A stretch of DNA of 64,000 nt from Yamagishiella unicocca. Lineage: Eukaryota; Chlorophyta; Chlorophyceae; Chlamydomonadales; Volvocaceae. Of this stretch, positions 53,381 to 64,000 are shown in pieces. A program made the translations under genes and the position numbers. Location: NCBI GenBank assembly GCA_003116995.1, contig BDSL01000043.1:310001-374000 (forward strand). The letters run 5' to 3'. Below the pieces are notes generated by a model. The model was not told the origin of the DNA. It searched no databases and saw nothing but the letters and a program-made list of their open reading frames with translations. Every line of letters begins with the position of its first letter. Position 1 is the stretch's first letter.

Positions 53381-53747
53381 GTCCTCAGCAGAATGGGCAG
53401 GCAGGGACAGGCCTGCCTACTACTCGCACGCTTGCGGGACATCTGCGCTCGAGCCAACTCGTGTAAGGCTCGGCCGGCAAGGTTCTGCAAAGCAAGCGAG
53501 GTGCAGGTTCGTTTCGAATCGATGCGGAGGATGCGTTGCGGGAGGAAGGGCCGCCCGCACGTGCCAACAGTGGCGCGGCCACGACGATGCCTTATGAGGT
53601 GCTCAGCATACAAAGCGGGTGCGTGCCGATGAGCAGCTGCTGCTATGAGTCAGTAAGATCCTCAACAGAGTGGGCCGAATCGTCAAAGCCCCATGTGGGC
53701 CGTGCTGCCGAGTTGCGGGTCCGGGGACCGGGGTTACCGGTGGAAAC

Positions 53748-53812
53748 CCCGGTCCCAGTCCCGGTCCCGGTCCCGGTCCCGGTCCCGGTCCCGGTCCCGG
53801 TCATTCGCGCCG
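53748..53812 (+). repeat. (CCCGGT)n hexamer array
   Basis: About ten tandem CCCGGT/CCCAGT units in the intergenic region. Confidence 0.85.
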
Positions 53813-53904
53813 CCTGATAGCGAGGCAAATTGCGCCACAAATTTAAGTATTGAGTATACAGTACATTGCGCCTAGGGGATAGGCGTGGCGAAACTGGAGC
53901 GAAA

Positions 53905-53970
53905 TGGCTATCGCATCTAGGGCCCAACCGCAGATTCCGGTTGGGCCCTACGCCCTAGATGCGATAGCCA
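53905..53970. repeat. Long inverted repeat (hairpin)
   Basis: Left arm 53905-53930 begins TGGCTATCGCATCTAGGGCC. The right arm 53938-53970 is its exact reverse complement except for a 7-nt insertion (CGCCCTA). The loop is 7 nt. Could be a folded-back mobile-element end or a small-RNA hairpin. Confidence 0.85.
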
Positions 53971-54173
53971 GATTAGGACCTGCAAAACTAAATATCGGTC
54001 ATATTTTACATTTGCCTTACTACTCGACCGTGATCCCTATTGCACGAGGAGGTGCGGTACTCAGTACTACCGGTAGGGTCAATAGGAGTTCGATCACCAC
54101 CAACAGTCAGTCACCTTCCACTTGCGAGGCAACGTGCCGCCCAGGGCTCCGCTCCTGCAATTTGGTCCCAAAA

Positions 54174-57100
54174 ATGGGCCACGTGGTTCTTCTTTGTGCC
54201 GCGTTAGCGGTTGTGGCATGGGATGTCGTCCTCGCAAAATTAAGTATCGAGGAGGCTGGGGTGAGCATCCTGTATCCTCAAACCCTCACGACGGTCATGC
54301 CGATGGCAATGGTTAATTTTGGCATGCCAAAATATGGTGCCCTCATGAGGTAAAAGGGCTGCGCAAGATTGCGTACGCGCTTGCTGATACTTGGCAGCCT
54401 TGGCGGTCTATGCCATACATATACCATTACTGGTATTGGACTGCGAACTACGCAGAGGCGAACTTGTATACCCGTCGGCAGTGCGCGGCTACGATGCCGA
54501 CAAGACCAAAGCGTACACGTGCTCTCAGAGGGATTGCCAGTACGGTTGCGGAAATCTCAACGTAAGTGCACCGCGGCTGCGGTCCTGTGCAATGGCCCAG
54601 GAGCAGTTCTGCGCGGGGTTTCAGGCTGCAAGAGGCGCACAACCCTACACACCAGCAGCCCCCTGTGCTGCGGTTTGAACCCCGCATCGGAAGCCCCATC
54701 ACGCCGTGCATTCGGACCTCCCCCACTACGGTCCGTCCGGGGCCACTTCCTGGCCTGTCTCGCCGCCGGCGGTGCCCTGTTCGCTTGGCGCCGAGGACGC
54801 CCAACCCCCCAACACAACCACGCTCGCTCGCCCCGTCCCGCCCAACCCCGCAGGAAAGTACTCCTCCGTTCCAGCTTCAGAAAGAGCCCCTCAAGCGGTA
54901 CATCATGATGCTGGACCGCGGCCCAAGTGAGTTCGATTACCGCCGCCGGCACCCTAAAACCCTAGTCGGACGACTGCTGGAGTGTTGGGCGTGCAGGCAG
55001 AGGCCGCACGCGCGCGGGTCATATGTTCTGTGGGACGGGCGCTCCGAAGCCCTCCACGCCCTCCCAACGGCCAACTGCCGGCGGTCCTGCCCTTGAGGCG
55101 GCCCCTCCCCCCTTCCTCCTGCGTCGACTTCCTCCTGCATCGACTTCCTCCTGCGTCGACTTCCTCCTGCGTCCACTTCCTCCTGCTTGTGGGGGTCCGC
55201 GGCATTGCGGCACAGCGGCATTACGGCACAGTCACACGATGCACCCACCATCACGTCGACGTGAGGGAAGGCGTTCCGGTTTCTGGGTCCAGGGCGATGT
55301 GGGCCACGAGGGGGATCACGAGGGTTCCTAGCCGCGTCGCCTCCACGGCCCCGCTGCAGCCCCCTCCTCGACAACCCCCACCCCGATTTCCAATGCCGTG
55401 TAACTGGATCTACTCGCCACCCCCCCCTTCCAAACGTATCCTAATCGGGTTCGCTTTGCAGTGCCGATCCACGGGTATCCTCTCATACTCCCCCCCCCGC
55501 GAGCCCACTGCCCCCCGCTGCCTCCGCCCCTCCGCCCAGATAATATTACCGGGGTGTCACCCTGCTACTTCCTGGACAAGGTCTACTACGCGCAGCTGGC
55601 GGGAGCGGACGCGGTGGGTGGCTGGGATCGTGAGCGGGAGGGCTGCGTGCGGCCGCGAGGCTGGGGCTGCATGGGAGGAGGATCACGGCAGCAGGGACTG
55701 GGGCTGGGGTGCAGGCTCGGCAGCAGGGACTGGGGCTGGGGTGCAGGCTCGACAACAGGGGCTGGGCCGGGGCGGACCCAGCTGCGTGGACCCAGCCAGA
55801 GCAGCGTCGCCGCTGATATGCCGCTCCGAAACCAGCCAGCGGTAGCTCTCTGCCACGTGGGCGCCCTGCCGCGAGTATTGCCCACGCAGGTGCTAATCGC
55901 CAACGATGAGGCCGGAGAGCTGACGACTGCGGTCGCTCCCAAAGACTACGACACGGCCAAGTGCGTGGCTCGTGCGGGGGAGGGTTGGGGCGTGGAGTGC
56001 ATCGGGCGTGTGGTATGTGATCTGCGGAGTGCATCGGGGGTGTGGTATGTGATCTGCGGAGTGCATCGGGGGTGTGGTATGTGATCTGCGCGTTCCTGCT
56101 AGTGATGTGCTGAGCGTGATATGTGTGGGGTGGGGTGTTACAAGTTAAAAACCGGTAACTCAACTGGGGTAATGGAGTGGGTGCATAGTGTGGGGTGGGG
56201 TGGGGTGGGGTGGGGTAGGCTATGTCGAGGGTCAGGGCGTGGGGCCGGCGGCGGCTGGGTGCGGGGAGAGTTGGGCGACGGGTTATGAGGAGGATGATTT
56301 CGACTGGACGAGCGGGCTTCAATTCGGGGGGTTACAAGTAAAAAACCGGTAACTCGACTGGGGTAATTGGGGGGGTGGGAGCTGGTGCAGGATCTCGTCT
56401 CCGTGGAAGCCCTGGGCACGGCGCCAACCAATTGCGGTGGCGGCGGCGGGGAGTTACGGGCCGGTGGATAAACGGATTCCGGTTGGTGGTTGGTGGTTGG
56501 GAGTCAACGACGAGCTGCTCGCGGTGGCCGCGGCCGCCGACCCGGGCCCTGGGCGCCAGCCGCACTCACCGCGCCGCCACGCCATGCCCCCGACCGCTCC
56601 AGGAAGCTCCGATCCCTGCACATCTCCGCGGCGATGATCTCCTTAGCTGACGCCAACTACTTGCGGGAGCTGCTCAAGTGTAACACGCATGTCACCTTGA
56701 TGCTCAACTGGACCCGCTCGGTACCTGAGGCCTCTGTGGTGGGTGGGGGCATCGGTGCTGGGTGGGGGCCTCGGTGGCGGGTGGGGGCAGGAGAGGGTCG
56801 GTGTCGTGTCTCAGGTGCGTCGCCGTCCCCCTAGCAGTGCAATAGCGGCTGCCCCCTGGTGTTGGAGGAGAGGACCCAAGGGGCCCGGACGCCGTTTGTG
56901 TGGTTGGGGGTTGGGCGGCTTAACTTAGGGTTTCAGTGGGGGGGGAGGGTTGGACCATGTGGGTCGGGAGGGTTTCGGAGCGGGGCCCCACTGCGGGTAA
57001 TCCCCCATGCCGACATGGTCGCGGGGCCGTTGTGCCACGACCCCCCCCCCTTCGTCCGGCCCCGACCCATCTCGCCCCGAAACCCATTCCGGCCCGCACG

Positions 57101-60100
57101 ATGCTATCCTGACAACGTGTGGTCAGGTGACGTGGGAGTTCTGGACGAGCAGCGAGGACGGTTGCGGAGCCAGCTGCGATGAGCAGGTCGACTTTATCAA
57201 GGTACGGCACGAATTACTAATTTGAGGTAAAGCTGGTAGGGCACGGTACGGCTCGCATGTGGTACGGACGCCACGAGTCGGGGCAGCGCGAGGAAACCCG
57301 GGGAAATGCCATGCAGCTGGGGGTGACGCGGTGGGGGGTGGCATAAAAACCGGTTAGACGACATGGGCGGGGCGGGCGGTGGGGTTACGAGGAAGAACCG
57401 GTTACTCGACATGGGGGGTGTATGTGTGTGTGGGGGGGGGCGGTGGGAGGCCTGGGGAGCGGGGTTGATACCCGCGACGTGGGTGTTGCGAGGGGAGGGG
57501 AGTGGTGGGAGCAGGTGGGGCAGCCGCAGTGAGGGAGGGGCTGGGGTTACCCCTCCCGCTCCCGCTGCATAGCGTGAACTAAAGCCGTCCATCTTTGCCC
57601 CCCCCCCTAATCTCGGGTTGCTTCGCCTCACCAATACACGCGTTTCTACGCTGCCCCCCCTCTCTTGATGCCCCCTCGACTGCTGCCCTCCGCGACCGCA
57701 GGGCATGAAGGAACAGGCGCAGAAGCTGCAGGTGCGCTGGAGAGGCTGGGCTGGGCAGGGGTGGGCAGGGGGAGGGGTGGGCAGCTGGAGGAAACGAGCT
57801 TACATCTGGAGAAAGGTTTGTTTCGCTTCCCTTAACCGGCCGCCACCGGGTCACCTTCAAACGTTTTCGACAGTCATTCCAAAAAGCCTACCAGCACATG
57901 CACGCGACCAGATGTCCGAAGCCTATGCACCAGCTGCACATCCCACGCCGACTAACTGTTGCATTTTCGCACACCCCCAGAAAGCCGGCCTGGCCAAGTT
58001 CACCCCCCGCTACTTCCTGTGGGACTGCCTCGCCGAGAACGTCACAAGCGCCGAATGCGTCGTGAGTCGGAGGGCACCCGGATGATGCCAGTTGGGAGCT
58101 GGGCGGCAGTTTGGCTTGGGAGGTAGGGGAGCAGCGGTATCGGGGCAATAGCGGGGAGAGTATCGGGGCAGTGGCCGAGAGGGAGGTGCCGTACCAGGAG
58201 GTTCGTTGCACTGCGCCGCCCTCTCACCGCCCCCATTCCCCCGGCCCCATTCCCACACCCGCCCTCTCATCGCCCCCCTTCCCCCCTCCCCCCTCCCCAG
58301 AGGAACTGCATCTCCAACGGGGCCTACTGCGAGCTGGACCCGAAGAACAGCTACAGCGGCAAGGACGTGCTCCGGGTGGGTTGGGTGGGACCTGCGCCCG
58401 CGACCCTCCACCCCACCCCCTGGATTCGCGGATTCTCTTAAAACCCCACCCCTCGAACGCCCCGTACGGCCAGCACGCCTTCACACACCACCCCTCACCC
58501 GCGTGGCTGGTACTGCCTCCTAAGACTGGTACTGCCTCCTCCTAACGCCTCCTGTCAATGCACCGGTTTCCTTCTGCCCCCAACGTCTACACCCCACGCC
58601 CGAAGCCCTAAAAGATAACCCATCTACCCACCCGCCACCCCGTGCCACCCACCCACCAAACTGCTGCTACCAATTAACCAACCACCCAACCAACCCGCCA
58701 CCCCTGCTACCAACCAACCAACCCCAGATGAACTTACGCGGCATGTGCTTCTTCAAGCTCGCGGCGGCGGCCAATCAGAGCCACCTGTGGTGGGACTACG
58801 CCACACAGATGGCGGCCAATTGCTCCATGATGCAAACCAGCTTCACCCTGGATTGCGCAAAGAAGGTGGGGCGGGCCGGGGTTGGGACACCGGGTCGAGG
58901 CCTAAAAGGGGGGGTTTGCGAACGAGGAGACCATGTTACACGACATAGGAGGACGGGGGTGGGTTTGAGTGCGGCCGTGTTATCTGCAGGCAGGTGCTGC
59001 TTTGGCTCGGAGTCCGGCTCGGGGTGTGCGGGGTGCTGAGCGGAAGTAGTGCTGCACCGGAGGGGGTGCAGCGGGGAGGAGGAAGGGGTGAGGAGGAAGG
59101 GGTGGAGCGGGGGGGTTACACCAAAAGAACCGGTAACGCGACTGGGGCCGGGGGGGTTTCGAGGAAGACCCGTGGATGCCCGAAAAAACCGTTTAAAACA
59201 GACGTTTTGAGATGCATGCTGGAGAACTGGGTTGGGGATACTAAAGCCGAAGGTCGTAATATGACCTTTGGCGGCTAAGCTAAAGCGGCTACGGCGAGAC
59301 GACAGGAAGTGAGGACCCCACGCGACGCACGGAAACGTTTCGCAGAACCGGTTTGGGCGCTAGCAGGAGAACTGGGGGAGGTGGTGAGCTATGGGAGAGC
59401 GGACAGCGCGGGGGGGGGGAGGGGGCGGGAAGGGACAGGGTGTGTCTTGGTTCATCGTGGTGTGTTTGGACGTGTTTTGGCATCCAGGCGGCTGAGCTGT
59501 GCTGTGCTGCTCCTTGCGTGGGCTTACCGGCGTACACGTCCGACCCGCCAAGGGTGGAACCGCCAAAAGGGGAGGGGGGGAAGCAGGTTGCTCCCGGTGT
59601 CGCCGGCGCGGCTCGCGGACCACCGGGCTGACCAGCAGCAGCCGTACGACGACGCCCCCGTGCTGTGCTGTGCTGTGCTGTGCTGACGCAGGTGTTCAAC
59701 GCCGTCGGCGGACCCGGCCTGGTGGCCGACAACGGTGGGCTGGCCGCCTGGGACGAGTGCGCTACGGTGGACGAGACGGCAGCGACCATCCCGGCGTTCG
59801 AGGTGGGGCTCGAGCAGGGGTTCGGGGGTAGCGAGGAGCATCGCGGACACGGCATCTAGATGAAAAGAGTGGGTGGGTGGCGTAGAAATGGATGCCGGTC
59901 ATGTGAGAGGAGGGAGGTGGAAAACTAGGAGGCGACCCGTTTGTTGACACGTTGGTGGCAGGGCGGGGAGCTGGCTGGTCCCCTGTGCGTGTATTGAACC
60001 GGGTATGAGGTGCGTGGGTGGCCGGATGGAGTTAGGGGGAGTCGGTGAACTCCCCCGCAATTCACCACCCGCACACATCGATGCCCCGCCCCTCTCTTCT

Positions 60101-63100
60101 CCCGCCTATGTCGTGTGACCGGGCTTCCTCGCGCCTCCCCCCTCCGCCGGCCCCTCCGCCCCGTCCCCGCCACGTCTCCCTCTCACGCCCTCCCTCCCGC
60201 TGATCCCCTCCCCCGTATCCCCTACCTATCGCCAGGATGAGCTGGCTTCGCAGAGCGGAAACTCGACGCTGGGCCCCGTCACGACGCTGCCCACGGTGAG
60301 CTCGCTCTGCCGCTCGTGCAGCGCGCAGCACGCAGCACGCAGCACGCAGCGCGCGTCGTTCCCGTGTGGTGGCCCGTAGCTTCTGCTCCCTGTTCCGCGC
60401 CCCCTCCTCGCCCCTTAAACGCACCCAGCTTCGCTTCCCACGTCGAATGACCGGTCCTTTTTCTGTAAACCCCACCAAATGCACCCAGCTTCACTTCCAC
60501 GTCGAGTGACCGGTCCTTTTCTCTAGCCCCCCTCAGATGCACCCAGCTTCACTTCCCACGTCGAGTGACCGGTTCGTTTCTGTAACCCCCACCAAATGCA
60601 CATACCCATGCTCCTACGCGACGGAAGGGCGCTGGGAGCCGCCCCCACAGCGACCCCCGGCCGATCTGCCCCGCCCGCCCGTCCGCGCCCGCCATTATTT
60701 CTTCTCGTTCGGTGTGGTTTATGTTAGTAGTAGTCACCAAAGCACGAATCCCACTCCGCTTCAGTAACATTTGCTGCCTCCTCCTGTGGTTCCCCCGGGT
60801 TCCTCTGTAGCCGCCCCACACCCAACTAGGTGTCCGCAACTAGGTGTCCGAAGTCTATGCGCCAACGAACACTTACCACTTCGAGTGACCGGGTCTTCTT
60901 GCAACTCCAAACTCCCTGCACTTACTGCTACTGCCACACGCCCACCCCTACCCCAGCGGGTTTTCTCCTCAACCAAGTCCTCCAGCATGCATCTCGAAAC
61001 GTCTGTCCTTAACGGTCTTCCTTCGTACACGGGTTTTCCTTGCAACCCCTCCACCCCTCCACCCCACCCCTTCACCCCACCCCTCCACCCCACCCCTTCC
61101 CACCCCTCCAGTTTTCCAGCATGCATCTCGAAGCGTCTTTCCTAAACGGTCTTCCTGGCATCCACGGGTCTTCCTCGAAACCCCTTCCCCCCTCCACCCC
61201 ACCCCTCCACCCCCGGCGCAGATCCGCATCGACGGCGTCCAGTACCGCGGGTCGCTGAAGGCGGGTCCCGTGCTGCGAGCCATCTGCGCGGGCTTCCGGG
61301 ACGGCGAGGAGCCCGCCGTGTGCAACGACGAGTCGGTCAGCGAGGACGAGTGCAAGGAGGGCGGAGTAGGATACGAGGCCTGCATGACCGGGTGGGTGCC
61401 GGGATGGACGGGTGTGGGGGGTGGCATGAAAAGCGTTTACGCGACAGGGACAGGATTGGGGGTCTTTTGGGGTGTGTGAGAGGAAACCCCTAGGTCGGAC
61501 GGCTCTTGGAAACTGAAATCGATTGCAAAGCGTTTGGCGCCCTCGGGCGGGCGGGGGAAAGGGAGGGAGAAGGGGAGGGAGAAGGGGAGGGAGAAAAATC
61601 CGCCCTCCGTTTCCGGCGTTGGGAAGACCGGGTCTTCTCTCCACCTCCCCGCACGCCCCCCGCCCGCCCCGGCCCTGCAGTGTCGCAGCCGCCGCGGGCA
61701 AGACCCGGTGCATCAACATCTTTGGCGGCGCCGGTTACAAGTGCGAGTGCAAGTCGGGCGTGGAGCTGGTGCGTGGGGTGCGTGGTTTGCCGCTGAGTGT
61801 GTCGCCCAGTGTATCCAAAGCCTATGCGCCAGCTACACTTCCCACGTCGAGTAACCGGGTATTTTTGTGCGCACCCCCCTCCCTGCCCCTCTCTGTCCTC
61901 CTATGTCACGTCCACGGTTCTCCCCTCCCCCGCCAACCCCCTGTCAGTGCATCAAATCAACCCCCTCCCCCTCTCCTTCCCCCTCCCCCCCCTTCTCTTA
62001 CCCCCCCCCCCTCTCAGTACATCAACCCCCTCACCTCCGAGGAGCGCTGCCAGGACCTCAACGAGTGCCTGGCCACCAGTGTGCCGCTGGTGGTCCCGGA
62101 GTGCTCCTGCCCGCGCTGCGCCTGCGTCAACAAGGTCGGCTCCTACGAGTGAGTGTGTGGGGGGGGGCTGCCGGTCTGGCTAGCGCCCCGCCTCGCCTCG
62201 CCTCGCCTCGCGACTAGAATCGGGTCTGGGACGGTCGGTTGAGTGGTCAACTTGATGTGTTTTACTGTTAGGTTGACATGTGCGCATGCGCTGCAACCAA
62301 CAACTGTCCTCCGGGATTACGACACCGCCACCGCAACCCACAACTGCTTGCGGGGGCCGCGCCTCCTGTTCCCTTCCCCTGCCCCTACGCACCTATGCTT
62401 CACCCCGCCTTGCACCCCCTCCTTCAATCGCCCTTGGTTTGTCGGCCGTGGGCTCGCGGATTCTCTGAGAAAACCCCTTCAATCCTTACCCCCACACACA
62501 TACACACACCGTTCTCCCCTCCCCCCTCCAGGTGTACTGGTGAGCTCAACAACAAGTGCACTCCCGCGAAAAAGTACGGCGGCCTCTGGCATGCCACCAT
62601 CAATGGGGAGAAATTTACCGCGTGAGTGGTGCTGGCATGGAGGGGGGGGCACGAGAAGACCCGGTTCCACGACATAGGAAGCGGAGGGCAGGAATTCGCG
62701 GGGGCGGGCCCAGGGGGACGTGGGGTTTGAGGACCGGGTGAGCGACGAGTGCGAGGGGGCGCAGCAAGAAGGCGGGGCCGGGGGGGTGGGGTTGAGGACC
62801 GGGTGCAAGGGATGGAACAACGGACCGTAACCCGCACAAGCCGGGGGGGGCCGTCCGGCGGGTTCTTGCGGAGGGCTGCTGCCTGCCATCCCTGGCCTCC
62901 TCTGAGCCCTCATGCACCCGGGTATTCCACCTACTCAACACCCCCCCACCTCCCCTCCAGGTGCGTGGACGATGTGTCCGAGTACAAGAACAAGGCAGCT
63001 CGGGGGCTGGTCAACGACACCGACAAGTGGTTCAAGTGAGGAGAGGAGGAGAGGACAGCAGCGCGCCTTTGCAGTCCCCGCTACCCCCCCCCCCGGCCAC

Positions 63101-63311
63101 CCCTTCCTCGAACCCCCCCGGCCACCCCTCGGTCACCGGTTTTCACGCCATCCCCCCCGGCCACCCCCCCCCCGCCGCCGCCTCCGCCCCGCCGCCTCCC
63201 CCCAGGTTCGAGTGCCCCAAATGCTTCCTCCCCACCAGTGACGGCGCCAGCTGCGAGCCCAAGTGCGACCTGGCCCTCTGCGACCGCACCTCGGGCTTCT
63301 GCTCCACCCCG
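54174..63311 (+). CDS. Vacuolar sorting receptor (BP80/VSR family), 3'-partial
   Basis: Type I membrane receptor that sorts soluble cargo to lytic vacuoles. Exons: 54174-54349, 54456-54561, 54854-54926, 55540-55613, 55890-55960, 56603-56738, 57127-57201, 57702-57731, 57981-58061, 58301-58375, 58728-58865, 59692-59802, 60236-60295, 61222-61391, 61681-61768, 62018-62148, 62532-62621, 62961-63035, 63206-63311; 622 aa so far. Signal peptide MGHVVLLCAALAVVAWDVVL. PA domain ~22-166: VNFGMPKYGALMRGELVYPS, KRYIMMLDRG, CYFLDKVYYAQLAGADAVLI. The VSR-specific region follows: VTWEFWTSSEDGCGASCDEQ, FTPRYFLWDC, GAYCELDPKNSYSGKDVL, WWDYATQMAANC, and VQYRGSLKAGPVLRAICAGF. Cys-rich EGF-like modules start at ~435 (CINIFGGAGYKCECKSG; CQDLNECLA...CSCPRCAC). 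The membrane span and tail lie beyond the window. Exon 8 is only 30 nt. All phases match. Confidence 0.92.
55640..55765 (+). repeat. GCAGGGACTGGGGCTGGGGT repeats in VSR intron 4
   Basis: Two to three imperfect copies of a ~36-bp G-rich unit starting shortly after the donor at 55614. Confidence 0.65.
55994..56095 (+). repeat. 33-bp repeat in VSR intron 5
   Basis: Three copies of GAGTGCATCGGGGGTGTGG with TATGTGATCTGCG, starting about 33 bp after the donor at 55961. Confidence 0.85.
56137..56370 (+). repeat. Two family B elements in VSR intron 5
   Basis: 56137-56190 (GTTACAAGTTAAAAACCGG, TAACTCAACTGGGGTAATGG) and 56328-56370 (the same core with AACTCGAC). A (GGGGT)n run lies between. Confidence 0.65.
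56731..56790 (+). repeat. Exon tail plus donor triplicated (VSR intron 6)
   Basis: Junction CCTCTGTG|GTGGGTGGGGGC (56731-56750) is followed by two 19-bp copies: ATCGGTGCTGGGTGGGGGC and CTCGGTGGCGGGTGGGGGC. Confidence 0.75.
57336..57415 (+). repeat. Family C/B type elements in VSR intron 7
   Basis: GGCATAAAAACCGGTTAGAC at 57338-57365 and GGTTACGAGGAAGAACCGG with TTACTCGACATGGG at 57381-57415; two variants of the shared AACCGGTTA core side by side. Confidence 0.55.
59111..59280 (+). repeat. Family B directly followed by full-length family A (VSR intron 11)
   Basis: 59111-59146 family B (AAAGAACCGGTAACGCGAC). 59157-59278 family A, nearly identical to 53198-53312, including GAGATGCATGCTGGAGAACT and the GGTCGTAATATGACC palindrome, then GGCGGCTAAG. 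Confidence 0.75.
59660..59686 (+). repeat. (TGCTG)n run before VSR exon 12 acceptor
   Basis: TGCTGTGCTGTGCTG repeats end five bases before the acceptor CGCAG at 59691. Confidence 0.7.
60415..60905 (-). repeat. Four family B elements, reverse orientation (VSR intron 13)
   Basis: Copies at about 60418-60478, 60480-60530, 60538-60595 and 60828-60905, each with CACTTCCCACGTCGAGTGAC-type sequence, then CGGTCCTTTTTCTG or CGGTTCGTTTCTG. The last also has GTGTCCGAAGTCTATGCGCC. The first three are tandem, about 60 bp apart, each followed by CAAATGCAC or CAGATGCAC. Confidence 0.75.
60965..61190 (-). repeat. Two family A elements flanking a (CCACCCC)n run (VSR intron 13)
   Basis: First copy 60980-61050 with head GTACACGGGTTTTCCTTG, second 61108-61186 with head CATCCACGGGTCTTCCTCG. 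Both have CCAGCATGCATCTCGAA. Between them is a CCCTCCACCCCACCCCTTC array. Confidence 0.75.
61797..61870 (-). repeat. Family B element (VSR intron 15)
   Basis: GTATCCAAAGCCTATGCGCC, AGCTACACTTCCCACGTCG and AGTAACCGGGTATTTTTGTG; one of the longest family B copies. Confidence 0.7.
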
Positions 63312-63320
63312 GTGAGTGCG

Positions 63321-64000
<680 letters not shown>

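Larger units (their letters stand above)
49434..54173. other. Lower-GC divergent intergenic region rich in mobile-element remnants
   Basis: 4.7 kb between the divergent FAS1 and sorting-receptor genes. No host exon recognised. The left half (49500-51900) is the least GC-rich part of the window. The right half carries a reverse-transcriptase remnant, family A elements, a CCCGGT array and a long hairpin. Promoters of both flanking genes must lie at its ends. Confidence 0.5.

Overview
The window looks like nuclear DNA of a volvocine (Chlamydomonas/Volvox-like) green alga. The evidence is very GC-rich DNA, genes split into many short exons with GTGAGT/GTGGGT-type donors, TGTAA as the likely poly(A) signal, a short interstitial CCCTAAAA telomere-type array, and a gene set that fits: a vacuolar sorting receptor, a fasciclin wall protein with an SP/P-rich hinge, plastid proteins and a Raf-like kinase. 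I found no prokaryotic or viral genes.

Eight multi-exon genes could be assembled with consistent reading phase at every junction. (1) Aldo/keto reductase, + strand, 5' end outside the window, last exon ending 5538. (2) Thylakoid-lumen DUF2358/NTF2-like protein with a Tat-type targeting peptide, - strand, 11441-8298. (3) Phosphatidylglycerophosphate synthase, + strand, 11942-16675. (4) A 606-aa protein with a SpoVS-like segment, - strand, 22555-19187. (5) B4-type Raf-like TKL kinase, + strand, 26889-34664. (6) Plastid NmrA/SDR-like Rossmann protein, + strand, 37085-40132. (7) Secreted FAS1 protein, - strand, 49433-43673. (8) Vacuolar sorting receptor, + strand, starting 54174 and leaving the right edge after exon 19. 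Pairs 1/2, 3/4 and 6/7 are convergent; 2/3, 4/5 and 7/8 are divergent. The genes do not form one pathway: 2, 3 and 6 point to the plastid or its membranes, 7 and 8 to the secretory pathway, 5 to signalling.

Two gene-free islands (22556-26888 and 49434-54173) are visibly less GC-rich. They hold mobile-element remnants: a broken non-LTR reverse transcriptase, a tRNA-derived SINE-like stretch, a long hairpin and many short interspersed elements.

The most unusual content lies in the introns. At least six introns begin with tandem copies of their own 5' splice junction (exon tail plus donor), from one extra copy to arrays of more than 20. Others start with arrays of donor-like hexamers, and one ends with 13 copies of a branchpoint-like motif. 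A 41-bp satellite behind gene 1 shows a nested 3-mer/9-mer higher-order structure. Several families of short G-headed repeats sharing an ACCGGT-type core are scattered in both orientations through introns and spacers.

Exon models come from reading the sequence by eye with splice-phase checks. No transcript data or database search was available.
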